Shown here: positions 28,877 through 37,810 of the stretch, piece after piece
Layout: the number at the start of each line of letters is the position of its first letter
How positions within the stretch are numbered: position 1 is the first letter of the stretch
Source: Phycisphaerales bacterium
GTDB taxonomy: Bacteria > Planctomycetota > Phycisphaerae > Phycisphaerales > SM1A02
Direction of reading: 5' to 3'
Assembly (NCBI GenBank): GCA_030749435.1
Contig: JASMKH010000008.1
Location: forward strand, 16,987 to 80,986
Length of the DNA: 64,000 bases
Notes under the pieces: model-generated
The model's input: only the letters and a program-made list of their open reading frames with translations
Database searches by the model: none
Told to the model about the DNA's origin: nothing
Made by a program: the position numbers and the translations under genes

Positions 28877-29491
28877 TCAGACAGTCAGTTTGCGTCGCTT
28901 ACGAGCTTTCTTGCTGCTGCGGCTGCGAACCATGGCCTTGGGCGCGCAGTGGAAGGTCATTTCGCAGCGGCCGACGCGAAGCGTGCGGTCGCGCTTCGAC
29001 ATGATCTGCCGAACGTCCATCGCCAGATCTACATTGAACTCGCCGCCGCAACTCTTGGCATCGGCGATCTGTTCATGCAGCGCGTCCAGATCAACAACGT
29101 CGTAGACCGCCGGGCCGCAGCATGGACGCAGGAATCGGTAGTTGAGTTCCTTGCAGATGACGATGTAGTCGACGCCGACCTCGGAGAACAGGAACATGCC
29201 GCCAGCCACTTCGGAGTTCCCCAGCAGCGCGGCGCCAGCCATCGCGTTGTACCAGTTTCGGTTGACCCGCTTGAAGGGAAGAATGGCAGTGAAGCGTCCG
29301 GTGCTCAGCCGCTTCATCGAAATGCCCGACCGCCAGGCGTAGGGCAGCCAGATGAGCGAGCAGACGCGGTGCCAGAAGTTGTTGCGTGTACTGAGCCGGC
29401 TGAAGAAGGCCTCAAGCCGGGGCCAGAGTCCGCGGGGGGGCACGACGGTCTGGATGTCAACGCCGGCGGCGGCGGCAGGGGGCAGAGACAT
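28877..29491 (-). CDS. DUF4442 / hotdog-fold thioesterase-like protein
   Basis: A protein of 204 residues. The core (RNNFWHRVCSLIWLPYAWRSGI, PFKRVNRNWYNAMAGAALLGNSEVAGGMFLF, DYIVICKELNYRFLRPC) resembles DUF4442 hotdog-fold proteins, which are related to acyl-CoA thioesterases. The catalytic Asp of classical PaaI enzymes is not obvious. The C-terminus is very basic (SRSSKKARKRRKLTV). ATG 29491 is used because the family similarity starts there; the frame is open to 29980 but the upstream residues are not family-like. The substrate is unknown. Confidence 0.65.
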   Translation of the reverse strand: MSLPPAAAAGVDIQTVVPPRGLWPRLEAFFSRLSTRNNFWHRVCSLIWLPYAWRSGISMKRLSTGRFTAILPFKRVNRNWYNAMAGAALLGNSEVAGGMFLFSEVGVDYIVICKELNYRFLRPCCGPAVYDVVDLDALHEQIADAKSCGGEFNVDLAMDVRQIMSKRDRTLRVGRCEMTFHCAPKAMVRSRSSKKARKRRKLTV

Positions 29492-29632
29492 GGCGGGGTC
29501 CAATACAAGCCCGAGCGGGGCGATTGAGGTCTTTTCCGTGGAGCGGGCATGGTACCCGTTGACCTCGGAGGAAGCCACGGCGATCCTGCGTGGAATCCAA
29601 CGCACCCCCTGTGAATCCCTCGGAGCCCCCCC

Positions 29633-30457
29633 ATGGCACTCGCGCGTCTCGGAACCACGTCCTGGAGTCTCAAACCGAGGGATCCGGCCGATCTGGTGCG
29701 GCTTCTCCACGCCACCGGCCTCGATGCCGTGCAGATCGGGCTCTCGCCTGTGGTATCGGACCTGCAGGCGTGGGGGGAGACGGTGCCGCGGCTCATCGAG
29801 GGGGGCATCACGATCCTGAGCGGCATGATGCAACCGGTGGAAGAGGACTACAGCACGATTGCCCGGATTCGCGACACCGGTGGCATCCGCCGGGATGCGA
29901 CGTGGCCCGCGAATGAGGCGATGGCCAGAGCGATGGCCGTGCTTGCCGAGAACGCGGGCATCGGGCTGGTGACGATGCACGCGGGTTTCATTCCGGAGGA
30001 CGCCGGTGATCCGCTCCGAGCGATCATGGCGGCGCGGCTGCGTACGCTGAACGACATCTTCGAGGCCGAAGGCGTGCGGCTGGCTCTGGAAACAGGTCAG
30101 GAGTCAGCAACGGCGTTGCTTGAGGCACTGGACGAAGTCGATCGACCGAACCTCGGCGTCAACTTCGATCCCGCGAACATGCTGCTGTACGGATCAGGCG
30201 ATCCCATTGAAGCAATGGAGCGTCTGGCGCCGCGCATCGTCTCCCTCCACCTGAAAGACGCCCTCGCGAGCGGCGATTCCGAGGCATGGGGAACGGAGAC
30301 GCCGCTCGGCGCAGGACAGGTCGATTGGGATGCCTTTTTCGCCATTGCCCGCGATCTTCCCAACGAAGTGGACGCCATCATCGAGCGGGAGGGGGGCGAC
30401 CGGCGGGTTGAGGAGATTCGCCTCGCAGTCGACTTCGTCAGGGCGCACTTCGAATGA
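29633..30457 (+). CDS. Sugar phosphate isomerase/epimerase (AP-endonuclease 2-like TIM barrel)
   Basis: A protein of 274 residues with the xylose-isomerase-like TIM-barrel pattern: [50 protein letters not shown] (metal-ligand Glu), [15 protein letters not shown] (Asp/Asn ligands), IVSLHLKDA (His) and the closing IIEREGG (Glu). It probably isomerises or epimerises a sugar or polyol with a divalent metal. GGAG precedes the ATG. Its last codon overlaps the start of the gamma-glutamyltransferase gene (ATGA). Confidence 0.85.
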   Translation: MALARLGTTSWSLKPRDPADLVRLLHATGLDAVQIGLSPVVSDLQAWGETVPRLIEGGITILSGMMQPVEEDYSTIARIRDTGGIRRDATWPANEAMARAMAVLAENAGIGLVTMHAGFIPEDAGDPLRAIMAARLRTLNDIFEAEGVRLALETGQESATALLEALDEVDRPNLGVNFDPANMLLYGSGDPIEAMERLAPRIVSLHLKDALASGDSEAWGTETPLGAGQVDWDAFFAIARDLPNEVDAIIEREGGDRRVEEIRLAVDFVRAHFE

Positions 30458-32139
30458 TGCAAATCCTGGCGTGCCTGTGCGCGGCCACACTGACGGTTCC
30501 GGCGATTGCTGCACCGTGGACGCGCGGCGCTGTCGCCGCCGACCATGCCCTGGCATCGCAGGCTGGCGTGCAGATGCTGCGCCGGGGCGGCAACGCCATT
30601 GATGCCGCCGTGGCCGTGAGCTTCACGCTCTCGGTTGTCGATCCATTCAGTTGTGGTGTCGGAGGTGGCGGCTTCATGCTCGTCTCGATTCCCCGTGACG
30701 ATGATGCCGGTCGAACGAACGTCGCGCTTGATTACCGCGAAACCGCGCCCGCTGGCGTTGGTGCGGACTTCTTCGCCTCGCGGCCATCGACAGCGAGCCG
30801 TTATGGCGGGACCGCAGCGGGTGTGCCGGGCATGGTGGCGGGTCTGTGGGCGGCCCATGACCGGTGGGGGGCCTTGCCCTGGCGGGACTGTCTGGAGCCG
30901 GCAATCGCAGCGGCCACGCAGGGGGTGCCGGTTGGCGGGCCGTGGCTTCGTGCTGCCGAGTGGGTTGCCGATGTGCGTGCGGAGCACCCGCACCTCCAGG
31001 CGGCATCGCAGTGGGTCTGGACGCGCCTCTGCGGCGCCGGCATGCTTGAACACGGTGATGTCGTGCGGCAACCCGAGCAGGCGGCGCTCCTAGCGAGGAT
31101 CGCGGGTGAAGGCCCGGAGGCGTTCTACTCGGGCCGCGTGGCGACGGACATCGCAGCCGCGGCTGCAGCTTTCGGTGGCGTGCTGAGCAGAGGCGATCTG
31201 CATCGCTACGACGTGGCCTGGTCGATTCCGCTTGAGAGTGCCGTTGTGCTTGAGAAGTACCAACTCCTCTCGATGCCGCCGCCGAGCAGCGGGGGAGTCG
31301 CGATGCAGCAGATTCTCGGCATGCTCGATCGCAGGATGAAGGATGCGGGACCGACCGGGTCGGCGACCTGGTATCACCTGCTCGTCGAGACGATGCGAAG
31401 TGCCTTTGCCGACCGGGCCCGATTCGGCGCCGATGGAACCCATGTTGCCGTGCCGGTGCGGGAGATGACTCACCCGACACACCTCGATGCGGCCGCAGAG
31501 GCGATTCCGCTGGATCGGGCACGTCCCAGCGAAGTCGCGGGTGTGCTTCCACCTCCCGACGATGCTGGGACGAGCCACTTCTGCGTCTACACCGCCGACG
31601 GTTGGGCGGTGTCATGCACCGAGACGATCAACCTGGAGTTCGGCAGCCTCGTGGCCGTGCCGGAGTGGGGGATCGTGCTCAACAACGAGATGGACGACTT
31701 CGCCACGCTGCCCGGTGAAGCCAATGCATTCGGTCTCGTGCAGAGTGACCGCAACGCGCCTGCTCCCGGCAAGCGTCCACTCAGCAGCATGTCTCCGACG
31801 ATCGTGTTTGAGAATGGAGATGTGCGGCTGATCGCTGGCGCCTCGGGCGGCCCTCGCATCATCAACGGCACACTTCAAGTGATCCTCAACGTGCTGCTGC
31901 GAGGCATGTCGCCCGAAGAAGCCCTGGAAGCGCCTCGGCTGCACCACCAGTGGCTGCCGGACGTCGTTCAGTTTGAGGAGTGTTGGACGGATGCCGGGCT
32001 CGTCTCAGCGATGGAAGCGATGGGGCACGCCACCAGGCAGCGACCGACGGTCGGCAAGGTGCAACTCATCGAAGTGACTCCGGAGGGCATGACGCCTGCG
32101 AGCGATCCTCGCAAGGACGGAGTGCCGGCGGGGTGGTAG
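30454..32139 (+). CDS. ggt: Gamma-glutamyltransferase
   Basis: A protein of 561 residues with a signal peptide ([19 protein letters not shown]). It hydrolyses or transfers the gamma-glutamyl group of glutathione-like compounds in the periplasm after self-cleavage. The large-subunit blocks ([52 protein letters not shown]) are followed by the autocleavage/nucleophile threonine Thr373 in GTSHFCV. The small-subunit signature is NNEMDDF and [12 protein letters not shown]. The start overlaps the upstream isomerase stop by ATGA, implying coupling. Confidence 0.93.
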   Translation: MMQILACLCAATLTVPAIAAPWTRGAVAADHALASQAGVQMLRRGGNAIDAAVAVSFTLSVVDPFSCGVGGGGFMLVSIPRDDDAGRTNVALDYRETAPAGVGADFFASRPSTASRYGGTAAGVPGMVAGLWAAHDRWGALPWRDCLEPAIAAATQGVPVGGPWLRAAEWVADVRAEHPHLQAASQWVWTRLCGAGMLEHGDVVRQPEQAALLARIAGEGPEAFYSGRVATDIAAAAAAFGGVLSRGDLHRYDVAWSIPLESAVVLEKYQLLSMPPPSSGGVAMQQILGMLDRRMKDAGPTGSATWYHLLVETMRSAFADRARFGADGTHVAVPVREMTHPTHLDAAAEAIPLDRARPSEVAGVLPPPDDAGTSHFCVYTADGWAVSCTETINLEFGSLVAVPEWGIVLNNEMDDFATLPGEANAFGLVQSDRNAPAPGKRPLSSMSPTIVFENGDVRLIAGASGGPRIINGTLQVILNVLLRGMSPEEALEAPRLHHQWLPDVVQFEECWTDAGLVSAMEAMGHATRQRPTVGKVQLIEVTPEGMTPASDPRKDGVPAGW

Positions 32140-32158
32140 GTGAGCGTAGAATGGCTTC

Positions 32159-32452
32159 ATGCCCACCTACCTCTATCAAGTAGTGACCGACGACGGCGCC
32201 GAAGGCGAGATCTTCGAGGTTGTGCAGCCTATGAGCGAAGCGGCGCTGACGAAGCACCCCGAGACTGGGGCGCCGGTCGTGCGCATCCCGTCGCTGCCCA
32301 ATATCGCGGGCAAGTGGTCGGACATGAAGAGCAAGTCGCAACTGAGCAACAAGAACCTCGACCGCCTCGGGTTCACCAAATACGAGCGAGCGGGCGATGG
32401 CAATTACGAGAAGAAGGCTGGCGGCGGGCCGAACGTGATCTCGGCCGATTGA
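32159..32452 (+). CDS. FmdB-like small protein lacking the zinc cysteines
   Basis: A protein of 97 residues. The N-terminus MPTYLYQVVTDDGAEGEIFEV follows the FmdB-family start, and the middle TKHPETGAPVVRIPSLPN follows the second half of the ribbon. In classical FmdB proteins two CxxC pairs bind zinc; none of those cysteines is present here. The fold may be kept without metal. It has no clear Shine-Dalgarno; TAGAAT lies 6 bases before the ATG. Function unknown. Confidence 0.7.
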   Translation: MPTYLYQVVTDDGAEGEIFEVVQPMSEAALTKHPETGAPVVRIPSLPNIAGKWSDMKSKSQLSNKNLDRLGFTKYERAGDGNYEKKAGGGPNVISAD

Positions 32453-32467
32453 GCATCCCGAGACGAA

Positions 32468-32497
32468 CAGCGCGGTGAACCGGCGTCCACCGCGCTG
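32468..32497. terminator. Bidirectional hairpin between the FmdB-like gene and tsf
   Basis: A perfect 10-bp stem CAGCGCGGTG/CACCGCGCTG with a 10-base loop lies between two convergent stops (32452 and 32523). No T run is seen. Confidence 0.5.
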
Positions 32498-32522
32498 CGT
32501 GTGCGCTGAGCAGGGCGTGCGA

Positions 32523-33311
32523 TCAGCCGCCGAGCGTGTACCGGACGAATCTGGTGATCGTGCAGCCCTCGGGGAGGACGTCCTCGATGGTCTGGCTCTC
32601 GTCGAGCACGTACTTCTGCTTGATGAGCGTGTTCTCTTCCAGGAACTTGCGAACCTTGCCTTCGCTCATCTTCTCGGCGATTTCCTCGGGCTTTCCAGAC
32701 TCCTTCGCCTCCACAATGGCCTTGGCACGGATCTCGTCGAGCGTTTCGGCCGAGACGTCGTCCGGGGTGATGGCGGCGGGGTCATAGAAGGTGATGTGCT
32801 GGCAGATACCTTTGAGCGTGTCGGCTCCAGCATCGCCATTGACTTGCAGCAGGCATCCTCGCTTGCCGTCATGATGGACATACTGGCCGAAGTTTCCACC
32901 CTCGAGTTTCTCGCCGCGGGCGAAGTTGGTGTTCTCCCCCGTCTTGACCCGGATGGTGTCGATGGCGGCGGTCATCTCGTCGGTGACCTCGATGCTGCCG
33001 GTGGGACAGCCCATCGCGGCAGCGACCACGGTGCTCATCATGTCGACGAACTCGTCGTTGCGGGCGGTGAAGTCGGTCTCCGTAAGGACTTCGACGATCG
33101 CGGCGCATCCATCGCCGACCTGGATGGCAATGCGGCCTTCGCCGGTCGTGCGTTCGGTACGCGTATCCATCTTGCCCTTTCGCTTGGCGCGAATCCACTC
33201 TTCGGCGGCACTCATGTCACCGTCGTTGGCGGCGAGGGCTTCCTTGCAGTCCATCATGCCCAGACCCGTCTTCTGGCGAAGGGTCATCACGTCTTTGGCG
33301 GCAATGGTCAC
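32523..33311 (-). CDS. tsf: Elongation factor Ts
   Basis: A protein of 262 residues; the guanine-nucleotide exchange factor for EF-Tu. The N-terminal signature LRQKTGLGMMDCKEALAANDGD is followed by the core with VEVLTETDFTARNDEF and the C-terminal KYVLDESQTIEDVL. The start codon is GTG (33311) with GGAG eight bases upstream. It lies directly downstream of rpsB, the usual arrangement, with a 47-base gap. Confidence 0.96.
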   Translation of the reverse strand: MTIAAKDVMTLRQKTGLGMMDCKEALAANDGDMSAAEEWIRAKRKGKMDTRTERTTGEGRIAIQVGDGCAAIVEVLTETDFTARNDEFVDMMSTVVAAAMGCPTGSIEVTDEMTAAIDTIRVKTGENTNFARGEKLEGGNFGQYVHHDGKRGCLLQVNGDAGADTLKGICQHITFYDPAAITPDDVSAETLDEIRAKAIVEAKESGKPEEIAEKMSEGKVRKFLEENTLIKQKYVLDESQTIEDVLPEGCTITRFVRYTLGG

Positions 33312-33358
33312 GGTCAGATCTCCGGTTGAATCTCCAGGGGCGTTGGCCCCGGGGGAGG

Positions 33359-34204
33359 TCAGTTGGTGGCGTCGGTCGCGGCAGTGGCAGCGACCTCTTC
33401 AGTATTCGTGGGGGTTTCCGTCGGGGCGTCAGCGGCAAATGCGACGCGGCTGGATCGCTTGCGGGGCTTCTCCTCCGCAGGGGTGCCTTCGGCATCGTCG
33501 GCACCTTCAGCGGCCGCCGTTCGAGCGGTGAGACCGTCTCGGACAGCCGCGGTGAATTCGCGCATGACGACCTCGATGCTCCGCATGGAGTCGTCGTTTC
33601 CGGGGACCGGAATGTCGCAATCGCCGGGGTTGCCGTCTGTATCGATCAGGGCAACGGTCGGAATGCGGAGGGTGCGGGCTTCACGAAGCGCGTTGGTCTC
33701 GCGGCAGGTATCGATGACGACCACGGCCCCGGGCAACTTATTCATGTTACGGATGCCCTGCAGGTTGCGAGTGATCTTCCGCTTCTCACGCATGAGTTGC
33801 GAGGTCATCTTCTTGGAGTAGGTTTCAATCTCGCCCGACTCAACGAGCTTCTCGAGCTCGACGAGCCGCTTGAGTCGCTCGCGGATGGTCCGGAAATTGG
33901 TCAGCGTGCCTCCGAGCCATCGCTCGGTAACCCACGGCATGCCGACTTCGGTTGCATAGTGCTCGACCGAGCCCTTCGCCTGTCGCTTCGTGCCGACGAA
34001 GACGATGTCGCGGCCGCTGGCGACCGTCTTGGTGATGAACTTCTTGGCGAGCAGCAGTCCGCGAACCGTCTCGCGGATGTCAATGATGTGAATTCGGTTC
34101 CGCTGGCCCCAGATATAGGGCTTCATGCGGGGGTCCCAGGCACTTCGTCGTTGCCCGAAGTGAATGCCAGCGTCGAGAAGGTCCTGGACAAGATTGTCAG
34201 ACAT
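33359..34204 (-). CDS. rpsB: 30S ribosomal protein S2
   Basis: A protein of 281 residues. Family blocks: LLDAGIHFGQRRSAWDPRMKPYIWG, IHIIDIRETVRGLL, GTKRQAKGSVEHYA, RWLGGTLTNFRTI, PGAVVVIDTCRETNALREA and DTDGNPGDCDIPVPGNDDSMRSI. ATG 34204 begins the family sequence; an in-frame ATG 27 bases upstream is less likely. The C-terminus has a low-complexity Ala/Thr-rich tail of about 60 residues beyond the bacterial core. A leader of about 180 bases with a hairpin precedes it. Confidence 0.96.
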   Translation of the reverse strand: MSDNLVQDLLDAGIHFGQRRSAWDPRMKPYIWGQRNRIHIIDIRETVRGLLLAKKFITKTVASGRDIVFVGTKRQAKGSVEHYATEVGMPWVTERWLGGTLTNFRTIRERLKRLVELEKLVESGEIETYSKKMTSQLMREKRKITRNLQGIRNMNKLPGAVVVIDTCRETNALREARTLRIPTVALIDTDGNPGDCDIPVPGNDDSMRSIEVVMREFTAAVRDGLTARTAAAEGADDAEGTPAEEKPRKRSSRVAFAADAPTETPTNTEEVAATAATDATN

Positions 34205-34289
34205 GGATCGCGCTCTCTCGTGCAGCGTCACCGACGAGCCGTTGTGCGGGGTCCTGGTGGGGAACGGTCGTCCGAGGGACGCTTCAGGG

Positions 34290-34307
34290 TGCCAGCCTTC
34301 GCTGGCA
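34290..34307. promoter_or_regulatory. Hairpin in the rpsB leader
   Basis: A perfect 7-bp stem TGCCAGC/GCTGGCA with a 4-base loop lies in the leader between the rpsB promoter and its start codon. It could be a pyrC terminator or part of an S2 autoregulatory leader; neither can be shown from sequence. Confidence 0.4.
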
Positions 34308-34390
34308 GATTCGTGAGCGGTTGGAGGCGTCCCCGCACGAGGCGAACCAACCTGGGCCCGCCACCACGCGGCGACGAGCGAAGACCGGCC

Positions 34391-34419
34391 AGTCTATCGC
34401 ACCTCGGCCCGATCTTCAA
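34391..34419 (-). promoter_or_regulatory. rpsB-tsf promoter (TTGAAG-N17-TAGACT)
   Basis: On the minus strand the -35 TTGAAG (34419-34414) and -10 TAGACT (34396-34391) are 17 bases apart. The TAG of the -10 is also the pyrC stop codon, so the promoter is embedded in the end of pyrC. Confidence 0.6.
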
Positions 34420-35743
34420 TGGCTGCGTCGGTCCGATCGCTGGCTCGCTGATGCCGGATCCGGCCCGCCACGATGGTGGTGAGGGCTCGGCCGCGGACGG
34501 ATCGACCCGCAAATGGGCAGTTCCGGCCCCGAGACTGGAAGGATGTCGGGTCGATGGTCCACTCCGCGTCCGGGTCGATCACCGTGACATCGGCCGGGCC
34601 GCCTGATTCCAGCCTTCCCAGGCCGAGGTGGGCGAGTCCGGCAACCCGTGCCGGCTCGCAGGTCATCATGCGAAGCATGCCGGGCCAGTCGAGGACGCCG
34701 CCCTCGATGATGGCTTCGCGGTAGAGCGGGAGGGCGCACTCGAGCCCGACCATGCCGAACGCCGCCGAAGCAAAGTCGGTGTCCTTGGTGTGGGCGGGAT
34801 GTGGCGCGTGATCGGTCGCCAGTACGGTGATGATGCCCTCTGCAATGCCTCGCTTGATGGCGTCGATGTCCGCATTGGTTCGCAGCGGTGGGTTGACCTT
34901 CGCGAGCGTGTTCCAGCCCTCGCAGGCGTCCTCGGTGAGCAGAAGATGGTGCGGCGAGGCCTCCCCGGTCGCCGGCTGCCCTTCCGCTCGGGCCTCACGG
35001 AGCGCATCAATGCTCTGGGCCACGCTGAGATGCTGCGCGTGGTAGCGAGCGCCGATGGATCGGTTCAGAGCGAGGTCCCGACGGAGCATGACTTCCTCCG
35101 CCTCCCGAGGCCATCCGGTGAGGCCAAGCCGGGTCGCGAGGGAACCGGCGTTCATGGCGGCGGCTCGAGTCAGCGTCGGGTCCTGGCAGTGCTGCATGAA
35201 CACCGAGTCGGCGGCTGCAACGAGGGCGAGCACACGGCGCATGATGCCGCTGTCCGCGATGCCGTCCCCGTCATCTGAGATACCCACGGCACCGGACTCG
35301 ATGAGTTCGAGAATCGGCGCCACGGTTTCACCCCGGCGGCCGATGGTGCCGCACGCGACCGGGAAGACGCGGGCATGCCCGGCCTGAGCGCTTCGGGAGC
35401 CAATGTGCTCGACGAGGGTGCGGCAGTCGATGGCGGGCGTCGTGTTCGGCATGCAGCAGACGGTGGAGAATCCTCCGGCTGCGGCCGCCGCTGCGCCGGT
35501 ATCGAGGGTTTCTTCGTGGTGTCCGCTCGTGTCCGGGTCACGGAAGTGCACGTGGATATCCAGCAGGCCCGGCGCCACGATGCAGCCCTCGCAGGCGATG
35601 CGTGGCGCGTCCGTCGTGATCCGCTCCTTCGAGATCGCCGCGATGAGTCCCTCGCGGATGAGAACGTCGCCGGTGTGGTCGAGTTCGCTGGCCGGGTCGA
35701 TGATCCGGCCGCCGGTCAGCAGGAGCGCTGTCATGGGTGCCAT
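34394..35743 (-). CDS. pyrC: Dihydroorotase
   Basis: A protein of 449 residues; amidohydrolase of pyrimidine synthesis, type I (PyrC/PyrDC-like). The metal-binding HVHFRDP motif near residue 60 is in GLLDIHVHFRDPDTSG. Other blocks are CMPNTTPAIDC, RYHAQHLSV, SPHHLLLTEDAC, NPPLRTNADIDAIKRGI and TDHAPHPAHTK, the last carrying the catalytic Asp. The start is ambiguous between ATG 35743 and ATG 35734; no Shine-Dalgarno is visible for either. Its stop codon lies inside the rpsB promoter. Confidence 0.92.
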   Translation of the reverse strand: MAPMTALLLTGGRIIDPASELDHTGDVLIREGLIAAISKERITTDAPRIACEGCIVAPGLLDIHVHFRDPDTSGHHEETLDTGAAAAAAGGFSTVCCMPNTTPAIDCRTLVEHIGSRSAQAGHARVFPVACGTIGRRGETVAPILELIESGAVGISDDGDGIADSGIMRRVLALVAAADSVFMQHCQDPTLTRAAAMNAGSLATRLGLTGWPREAEEVMLRRDLALNRSIGARYHAQHLSVAQSIDALREARAEGQPATGEASPHHLLLTEDACEGWNTLAKVNPPLRTNADIDAIKRGIAEGIITVLATDHAPHPAHTKDTDFASAAFGMVGLECALPLYREAIIEGGVLDWPGMLRMMTCEPARVAGLAHLGLGRLESGGPADVTVIDPDAEWTIDPTSFQSRGRNCPFAGRSVRGRALTTIVAGRIRHQRASDRTDAAIEDRAEVR

Positions 35744-35789
35744 GGTACGGCCGCGGGGGGCCCGGTGCATGGTCGCCGGACCAGACGCA

Positions 35790-35822
35790 GCAACGCCCGG
35801 GACGGTACGTCCCGGGCGTTGC
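35790..35822. terminator. Long hairpin, probable terminator
   Basis: A perfect 15-bp GC-rich stem (35790-35804 with 35808-35822) and a 3-base loop lie downstream of the Cys-rich lipoprotein gene and upstream of pyrC. There is no T run, so it may instead stabilise the mRNA end. Confidence 0.5.
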
Positions 35823-35831
35823 AGGATTCTC

Positions 35832-35876
35832 GATCAGACCAGTCAGCGACTGGTGATCAGACCAGTCAGCGACTGG
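35832..35876. repeat. Two tandem 22-bp repeats, each containing a hairpin
   Basis: Two identical 22-base units (35832-35853 and 35855-35876) are separated by one base. Each holds the inverted repeat CCAGTC-AGC-GACTGG. They lie 6 bases after the lipoprotein stop codon at 35883 (minus strand), giving two identical small hairpins in its 3' untranslated region, followed by the longer hairpin. Confidence 0.85.
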
Positions 35877-35882
35877 ATCAAA

Positions 35883-36152
35883 TCACTTCTTCTTGCTAGC
35901 GCAGCATGGGGAGGTCCCAGCGGCCTTGGCGGCAGCAGCGGCGGCCCCGGCACCGCCAGAGGCCTTGGCCTTGGTCTTGTCGCAATCGGTTTTCTTCTTG
36001 CCCGCACATGCGGCGGGGTCAGGGCAGTTGGACTTGTCGGCGCAGCAGGCGGCGGCATCGATGGCGCCGGGGCTGGCGGTCGAAGCCTTCTGGTTGCAGC
36101 CGGCAAGGAGGGCGGCAACGCCCAAGGCAGCGGTCAAAGCGAGGGTCTTCAT
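35883..36152 (-). CDS. Small Cys- and Lys-rich lipoprotein
   Basis: A protein of 89 residues with a lipobox (LLAGC). The mature part is rich in cysteine, lysine and alanine: AACCADKSNCPDPAACAGKKK, a Gly/Ala-rich stretch, then a terminal SPCCASKKK. Paired cysteines suggest metal binding or disulfides. No family is recognised. AGGAG lies eight bases before ATG 36152, which fixes the start. The 3' untranslated region has three hairpins. Confidence 0.75.
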   Translation of the reverse strand: MKTLALTAALGVAALLAGCNQKASTASPGAIDAAACCADKSNCPDPAACAGKKKTDCDKTKAKASGGAGAAAAAAKAAGTSPCCASKKK

Positions 36153-36361
36153 TGAAATCGTCTCCTGAGTAGATTGTCCCCGGTTTGGGGGGGTGTAGCC
36201 GATCACTGTAGCGGATCCGGCGTGGTGGGTCACGCGGTACTCCGGCAATCGCAGTGATCGCCTGTATGGGGGGCAGACTGGCCGCTCAGAACCCCCTCCC
36301 AGGGGGATTTCGCTCAAGGGTGGTACCCGTGGCGAGGCCGGGAGCGCCTACGATCGGGGCC

Positions 36362-37738
36362 ATGCCCGACGATGTGGACCATGCCCCACCCGGTGGCGAG
36401 GACTGGGCTGCTGCCCGAAGCCGCCTGCACGCAGAGGCTCGCCAACTTCCCCAGACGCCCGGCGTGTACCTGATGAAGGATGCTTCGGGGGCGGTGCTGT
36501 ACGTCGGCAAGGCGTCCTCACTGAGAGACCGTGTCAGCAGCTACTTTCTCGCCTCGACGGATCTCGGTCCTCGCAAGCAACCCCTGATCGCGAAGATCGA
36601 TGCCTTCGAAGTGATCGAGACCGGTGCCGTCTGGGAGGCGTTGCTTGCCGAGGCCCGCCTGATCAAGGACCTTCGTCCCCGATTCAACGTGATGCTGACG
36701 GACGACAAGAGTTATCCGTATCTTGCCGTGACCACCCGCGACGAGTTCCCCGGTGTGTACGTCACTCGGGATCCAGCGGATTCGCGGTACCGCGGCGCGA
36801 GAATCTTCGGTCCCTTTACCTCGGGACGGGACATCCGGGAGGCGCTCGACGTCATGCAGCGGATCTTCCGATTTCGGACCTGCCATCTGGACATCAGGGA
36901 GGGCGATGATGCGAATCGGCATTTCCGACCCTGCCTGCTGCACGCCATCAGGCAGTGCACCGCTCCATGCGGCGACCGTATCTCCCGAGAGGCCTACGGG
37001 GCCGACATTCAGCGGCTGCTCCGCTTCATCGGATCCAAACGAGCGCCGCTCATTCGCGAACTCAAGGCGCAGATGGAGCAGGCAGCCGAGCAGCGCCGCT
37101 ATGAAGAGGCTGCGGTACTGCGGGATCAACTTCGGTCGATCGAGCGGCTGGGTGATCGGGCTGCGAATCAGGAGGAGGCGCGTGCGTGGCAACCCGAGGT
37201 GACGGTGTTCGCAACCGATCCGTCCAAGGCGCTGCGTTCCCTGCAGCGAACGCTGTCGCTTGACGAGCCGATTCGTTGCATCGAGGGGATCGACATCGCC
37301 CATCTGGCAGGGGATGAAACCGTTGGTTCCAAAGTGTGTTTTTTCGACGGCAGGCCATTCAAGGCCCAGTACCGCCGGTACCGCATCACGACGGCGGGGA
37401 ATGACGACTTCGCGTCGATCCGGGAGGTGGTGACACGCCGCTATGCCCACGCCGGTCAGGGACGGGAGCGGTATCCCGATCTCATCCTGATCGATGGAGG
37501 CCGGGGACAGTTGGGGGCCGCGTTGGAGGCGCTCGCCGCATTCTCGCATCAGCCGCCACTGGTCGCCGGGTTGGCAAAGAAGGATGAGTTGATCTGGATT
37601 CAGGACCAGGCAGCGCCACTGCAACTGGGCCGCCACAACCCCGGTTTGCGGCTCTGCCAGGCCGTCCGCGATGAGGCACACCGGTTTGCCCAGGCCTACC
37701 ACCACCTGCTGCGGCGCAAACGTCTGTTGGACGAATGA
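36362..37738 (+). CDS. uvrC: UvrC-type excinuclease subunit lacking the helix-hairpin-helix domain
   Basis: A protein of 458 residues, against about 600 for full UvrC. The N-terminal GIY-YIG nuclease is present (TPGVYLMKDASGAVLYVGKASSLRDRV). It is followed by the Cys-containing region (PCLLHAIRQCTAPC), a UVR motif (EQRRYEEAAVLRDQL) and the RNase-H-like endonuclease (GIDIAHLAGDETVGSKV, DLILIDGGRGQL, RDEAHRFA). The chain stops right after that domain, so the tandem HhH DNA-binding domain is missing. No continuation is found downstream. TACGAT lies 7 bases before the ATG and there is no Shine-Dalgarno. Confidence 0.85.
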   Translation: MPDDVDHAPPGGEDWAAARSRLHAEARQLPQTPGVYLMKDASGAVLYVGKASSLRDRVSSYFLASTDLGPRKQPLIAKIDAFEVIETGAVWEALLAEARLIKDLRPRFNVMLTDDKSYPYLAVTTRDEFPGVYVTRDPADSRYRGARIFGPFTSGRDIREALDVMQRIFRFRTCHLDIREGDDANRHFRPCLLHAIRQCTAPCGDRISREAYGADIQRLLRFIGSKRAPLIRELKAQMEQAAEQRRYEEAAVLRDQLRSIERLGDRAANQEEARAWQPEVTVFATDPSKALRSLQRTLSLDEPIRCIEGIDIAHLAGDETVGSKVCFFDGRPFKAQYRRYRITTAGNDDFASIREVVTRRYAHAGQGRERYPDLILIDGGRGQLGAALEALAAFSHQPPLVAGLAKKDELIWIQDQAAPLQLGRHNPGLRLCQAVRDEAHRFAQAYHHLLRRKRLLDE

Positions 37739-37810
37739 CCAGATTGCCGTTGAATCTGCCTCAGATCTGGATAATGTGGTGCAGGGATGGAATATAAGAG
37801 GGCAGACCAA

